DNA of 8,443 nt from assembly GCA_910579455.1 (NCBI GenBank), contig CAJTUT010000030.1, forward strand, positions 1 to 8,443, given 5' to 3'. A program made the position numbers and the translations under genes. The stretch comes from an uncultured Bacilli bacterium (GTDB lineage Bacteria; Bacillota_I; Bacilli_A; RF39; UBA660). Under the pieces are notes generated by a model. That model made no database searches, was not told the DNA's origin, and worked only from the letters and a program-made list of their open reading frames with translations. Below are positions 6,273-8,443 of this stretch, piece after piece (within the stretch, counting starts at the first letter, position 1; the number at the start of each line of letters is the position of its first letter).

Positions 6273-6276
6273 GATT

Positions 6277-6310
6277 AGTAGTTAGAAAATTAAAATGTAA
6301 CTACTTTTTT
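6277..6310 (+). terminator. Hairpin plus T-tract between mntP and murA
   Basis: AGTAGTTA (6277-6284) pairs exactly with TAACTACT (6298-6305) around a 13-base loop, followed by T residues through 6310 (six in all, counting 6305). For transcripts reading through mntP it has the form of an intrinsic terminator. For transcripts starting at the murA promoter (near 6279) it would form a hairpin at the very 5' end of the mRNA. Confidence 0.5.
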
Positions 6311-6352
6311 AAATCGTAATAAAATAATATAGAATAGATTTGAGGTATGAAA

Positions 6353-7606
6353 ATGAGAGTATTAGAAATAACTGGACAGAGACAATTGTCTGGTGCCATT
6401 AGAGTAAGTGGTGCTAAAAATGCAAGTGTGGCATTAATTCCAGCAGCTATTTTATCTGATGAAGAAACTACAATTTGTAATGTTCCAGAGATTACAGATA
6501 CAGACGCATTGTGTGAGATTTTAGAAGGGCTAAATGTAGAAATTAAAAGAGCTAGTGAGAGTATTGTAATAGATCCTAGTAATATGAAAAATGAAAGAAT
6601 CCATGAAACCTATTGCAAAAAGTTACGTGCTTCTTATTATTTTATGGGGGCTCTTTTGGGAAAATATAAGAAGGTGGAAATGTGTTTTCCCGGAGGATGT
6701 TCCATTGGAAAACGGCCAATTAATTTACATTTAAAGGGATTTGAGGCTTTAGGAGCTACTGTTACTAATGAAAGAAATCGATATATTGTAGAAGCAGAGG
6801 AATTAAAGGGAGCCAACATTTATTTAGATTTTGCCTCTGTTGGCGCAACTATTAATATTATGTTAGCAGCAGTAAAGGCAAAGGGAACTACTGTGATTGA
6901 TAATGCTGCTAAAGAACCTGAAATAGTAAATGTTGCTACATTTCTAAATAGTATGGGAGCAAAGGTACAAGGTGCTGGCACATCTACGATTAAAATAGAA
7001 GGAGTCAGTTATCTCCATGGATGTTTTCATGAAGTAATACCCGACCGAATAGAGGCAGGAACTTATATGATTATAGGTGCACTATGTGGAAACTGTCTTA
7101 AAATAGATAACATTATTCCAGCACATGTAGAAGCCTTAACATCTAAACTACAAGAGTTAGGAGTAGAATTAGAAATAGGTACTGATTATATTATTGTCAC
7201 AAAGCCAAAGAAATATAGAGCGACGAATATCAAAACAAGTGTATATCCAGGATTTCCTACGGACTTACAACAACCATTTACAGTACTATTAACCCAATGT
7301 GATGGGAAAAGCAAGGTAGAAGAAACTATTTATGAAAATAGATTTATGCATATTGTTTATTTAAATGACCTGGGTTCAGATATTACAGTGAAAAATCAAA
7401 CGGCAACTATATTTGGACCAACTAATTTAAAGGGTACCCATGTAGTCGCTACAGATTTAAGGGCAGGAGCGTCAATGGTAACGGCAGCCTTAATTGCTGA
7501 AGGTACTACGATTATTACAAATATAGAACATATCCTAAGAGGTTATGAGCAGCTTGTAGAGAAATTAGTCAGTGTCGGTGCTAAAATAGAACACAAAGAA
7601 ATATAA
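6353..7606 (+). CDS. murA: UDP-N-acetylglucosamine 1-carboxyvinyltransferase (MurA/MurZ type)
   Basis: It catalyses the first committed step of peptidoglycan synthesis: transfer of enolpyruvate from phosphoenolpyruvate to UDP-GlcNAc. It is the target of fosfomycin. The start is set at ATG 6353, giving 417 residues, because GAGGT (6342-6346) lies six bases before it; the ATG at 6347 directly abuts that site. Key residues are present: Lys22 and Asn23 in SGAKNASVAL, the catalytic Cys116 in FPGGCSIGKRPINLH (Cys, so fosfomycin-sensitive by this residue), and the Asp in FPTDLQQPFTVLLTQ, equivalent to E. coli Asp305. FENRFMH-like YENRFMH follows. Low-GC Firmicutes often carry two paralogues. The proximity to rpoE and prfA, as in Bacillus, suggests the MurZ/MurAB copy, but this is inferred. 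Its last codons form the left arm of a terminator. Confidence 0.96.
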   Translation: MRVLEITGQRQLSGAIRVSGAKNASVALIPAAILSDEETTICNVPEITDTDALCEILEGLNVEIKRASESIVIDPSNMKNERIHETYCKKLRASYYFMGALLGKYKKVEMCFPGGCSIGKRPINLHLKGFEALGATVTNERNRYIVEAEELKGANIYLDFASVGATINIMLAAVKAKGTTVIDNAAKEPEIVNVATFLNSMGAKVQGAGTSTIKIEGVSYLHGCFHEVIPDRIEAGTYMIIGALCGNCLKIDNIIPAHVEALTSKLQELGVELEIGTDYIIVTKPKKYRATNIKTSVYPGFPTDLQQPFTVLLTQCDGKSKVEETIYENRFMHIVYLNDLGSDITVKNQTATIFGPTNLKGTHVVATDLRAGASMVTAALIAEGTTIITNIEHILRGYEQLVEKLVSVGAKIEHKEI

Positions 7607-7630
7607 TGAATTAGTTATATTTCTTTTTTT
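7595..7630 (+). terminator. Strong intrinsic terminator overlapping the murA stop codon
   Basis: AAAGAAATATAA (7595-7606) pairs exactly over 12 bases with TTATATTTCTTT (7615-7626), around the loop TGAATTAG. T residues run from 7624 to 7630. The left arm is the last codons of murA including its TAA stop (7604-7606). The T-tract directly abuts the GGAGG ribosome binding site (7631-7635) of the next gene. Confidence 0.75.
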
Positions 7631-7639
7631 GGAGGTTTT

Positions 7640-8362
7640 ATGAAACGATTAAAAAAATATCTAAAATTAATTGTTTTAATGCTAATATGTATCTTAGTTT
7701 ATCTTATTTATAATACCAATAATCACTATAATATTACTTATATTTCCTTAGGAGATGGTTTTGCCATGGGAATGAATTCTGATGGATTAAAAGGATATGG
7801 CTATCAGGATTATTTAAAAGATTATTTAAAAAGTCATAAAAAATTACATAAATATTATTCAGACTTTAGTTATCAAGATATTAGAATTAATGATTTGTAT
7901 AAGGATATTTTAATTAATGAAAAAGATGGGAAAGAAGAAAATTTAAAACAAGCTCTGAGAGAATCAAATTTATTGACCTTATCGATCGGATTAAATGATT
8001 TAGTTTATCAATATAGTTTAGTAGGAGATATAACAGAATCTGAAGCAGAAGAAATTCTGTCTAAAATAGAGAAAGATTTGGAGAAACTAATAAAAGAAAT
8101 AAAAAAGTATTATCAATATGAGATTTATTTAATTGGATATCAAAATCTTTTTCCACAAAATTCTGGGGAAAAAAAACTATTAGATCAGTTAAATGTTAAA
8201 TATAAAAAATTGTCAACAAAACTTGGTATTAGGTATATTGATACGAGTCAAATTGATAATAAAAATAATAATTCAATAGAAAATAGTAATAATATGTATC
8301 CATACTCGGAGGAATATAAAAAAATATTTCAAAAAATATTAGAGGAAATTACAATACAATAA
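7640..8362 (+). CDS. Membrane-anchored SGNH/GDSL-fold protein, probably without hydrolase activity
   Basis: This 240-residue protein starts with a basic stretch and a single hydrophobic segment (about residues 7-25) with no lipobox, so it is likely a signal anchor with the rest outside the cell. SGNH block I is recognisable as ISLGDGFAMG (35-44), but the nucleophile Ser of GDS is Gly40. Block III is intact as SIGLND (115-120). The block V region reads NNMYPYSEEYKKIF (217-230), where active enzymes have DxxHP and then GY; Asp and His appear replaced by Asn217 and Tyr220. Active members remove acyl groups from lipids or cell-wall glycans; here activity is doubtful. Residues 207-218 are Asn-rich. 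GGAGG at 7631-7635 sets the ATG. It follows murA by 33 bases with a terminator in the gap and no visible promoter. Confidence 0.75.
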   Translation: MKRLKKYLKLIVLMLICILVYLIYNTNNHYNITYISLGDGFAMGMNSDGLKGYGYQDYLKDYLKSHKKLHKYYSDFSYQDIRINDLYKDILINEKDGKEENLKQALRESNLLTLSIGLNDLVYQYSLVGDITESEAEEILSKIEKDLEKLIKEIKKYYQYEIYLIGYQNLFPQNSGEKKLLDQLNVKYKKLSTKLGIRYIDTSQIDNKNNNSIENSNNMYPYSEEYKKIFQKILEEITIQ

Positions 8363-8420
8363 TAAAATGTGTAGTTGTCAATGATGTGACACCCAAAAGG
8401 TGAAAAAAAGAAAAGCGATA

Positions 8421-8429
8421 TGATAGAAT
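8421..8429 (+). promoter_or_regulatory. Candidate extended -10 near the window end
   Basis: TGATAGAAT is an extended -10 (TGn followed by TAGAAT, five of six consensus bases). The -35 position 17 bases upstream (8401-8406) reads TGAAAA, a weak match. It could serve a gene that starts beyond the window. The 81 bases after the SGNH-like gene hold no other convincing element and no clear terminator. Confidence 0.3.
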
Positions 8430-8443
8430 GAAAATGCTAATTA

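Noticed and set aside
157..6819. Open frames on the minus strand (157-378, 5035-5244, 5424-5648, 6637-6819)
   Set aside because: Each lies opposite a well-supported + strand gene, lacks a ribosome binding site of note and has composition expected of an antisense shadow.
8376..8402. TGTCA-ATGATG-TGACA and CACC-CAAAA-GGTG small inverted repeats
   Set aside because: Stems of only four to five pairs with no T-tract; not distinguishable from chance as operator or terminator.

Overview
The window is an AT-rich stretch of a low-GC Gram-positive chromosome with ten genes, all on the + strand and closely packed. The RNA polymerase delta subunit (rpoE) points to class Bacilli, and spoIIR points to a spore-forming lineage or one recently descended from spore formers. 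Tryptophan is written as TGG throughout, and argS ends in TGA, so the standard genetic code applies rather than the mycoplasma code. The gene set (ywiB-like/argS, rpoE, prfA, prmC, spoIIR, mntP, murA) resembles a compressed version of the Bacillus subtilis ywiB-argS to ywlG neighbourhood. The exact taxon cannot be read from the window.

Layout. Positions 1-143 hold an extended -10 promoter for a two-gene unit: a short YwiB/DUF1934-like protein and argS. A 108-base gap follows, with a perfect 10-bp inverted repeat and a -10 element ahead of rpoE. The rpoE stop codon lies inside a terminator-like hairpin, followed at once by an extended -10 promoter for prfA. prfA (starting at GTG 2845), an unrecognised four-cysteine small protein and prmC form a tight unit. 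spoIIR (starting at GTG 5120) comes next, with its ribosome binding site partly inside a hairpin. mntP follows after 31 bases, with its start codon in the loop of a perfect 11-bp hairpin. A clear sigma-A promoter then drives murA, whose stop codon lies in a strong 12-bp hairpin with a seven-T tail. The last gene is a membrane-anchored SGNH-fold protein that appears to lack its catalytic residues.

How the genes fit together. PrfA (RF1) and PrmC are enzyme and substrate: PrmC methylates the Gln of the RF1 GGQ motif. ArgRS and RF1 serve translation, and delta tunes transcription. MurA makes a cell-wall precursor, SpoIIR signals from forespore to mother cell during sporulation, and MntP exports manganese. 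This is mostly core housekeeping DNA and I found no defence, mobile or CRISPR system. The less ordinary content is a series of hairpins that overlap stop codons, ribosome binding sites or start codons; the small CxxC/CxxC protein between prfA and prmC; the degenerate SGNH protein; and a His-to-Gln change in the stop-codon-reading region of RF1.
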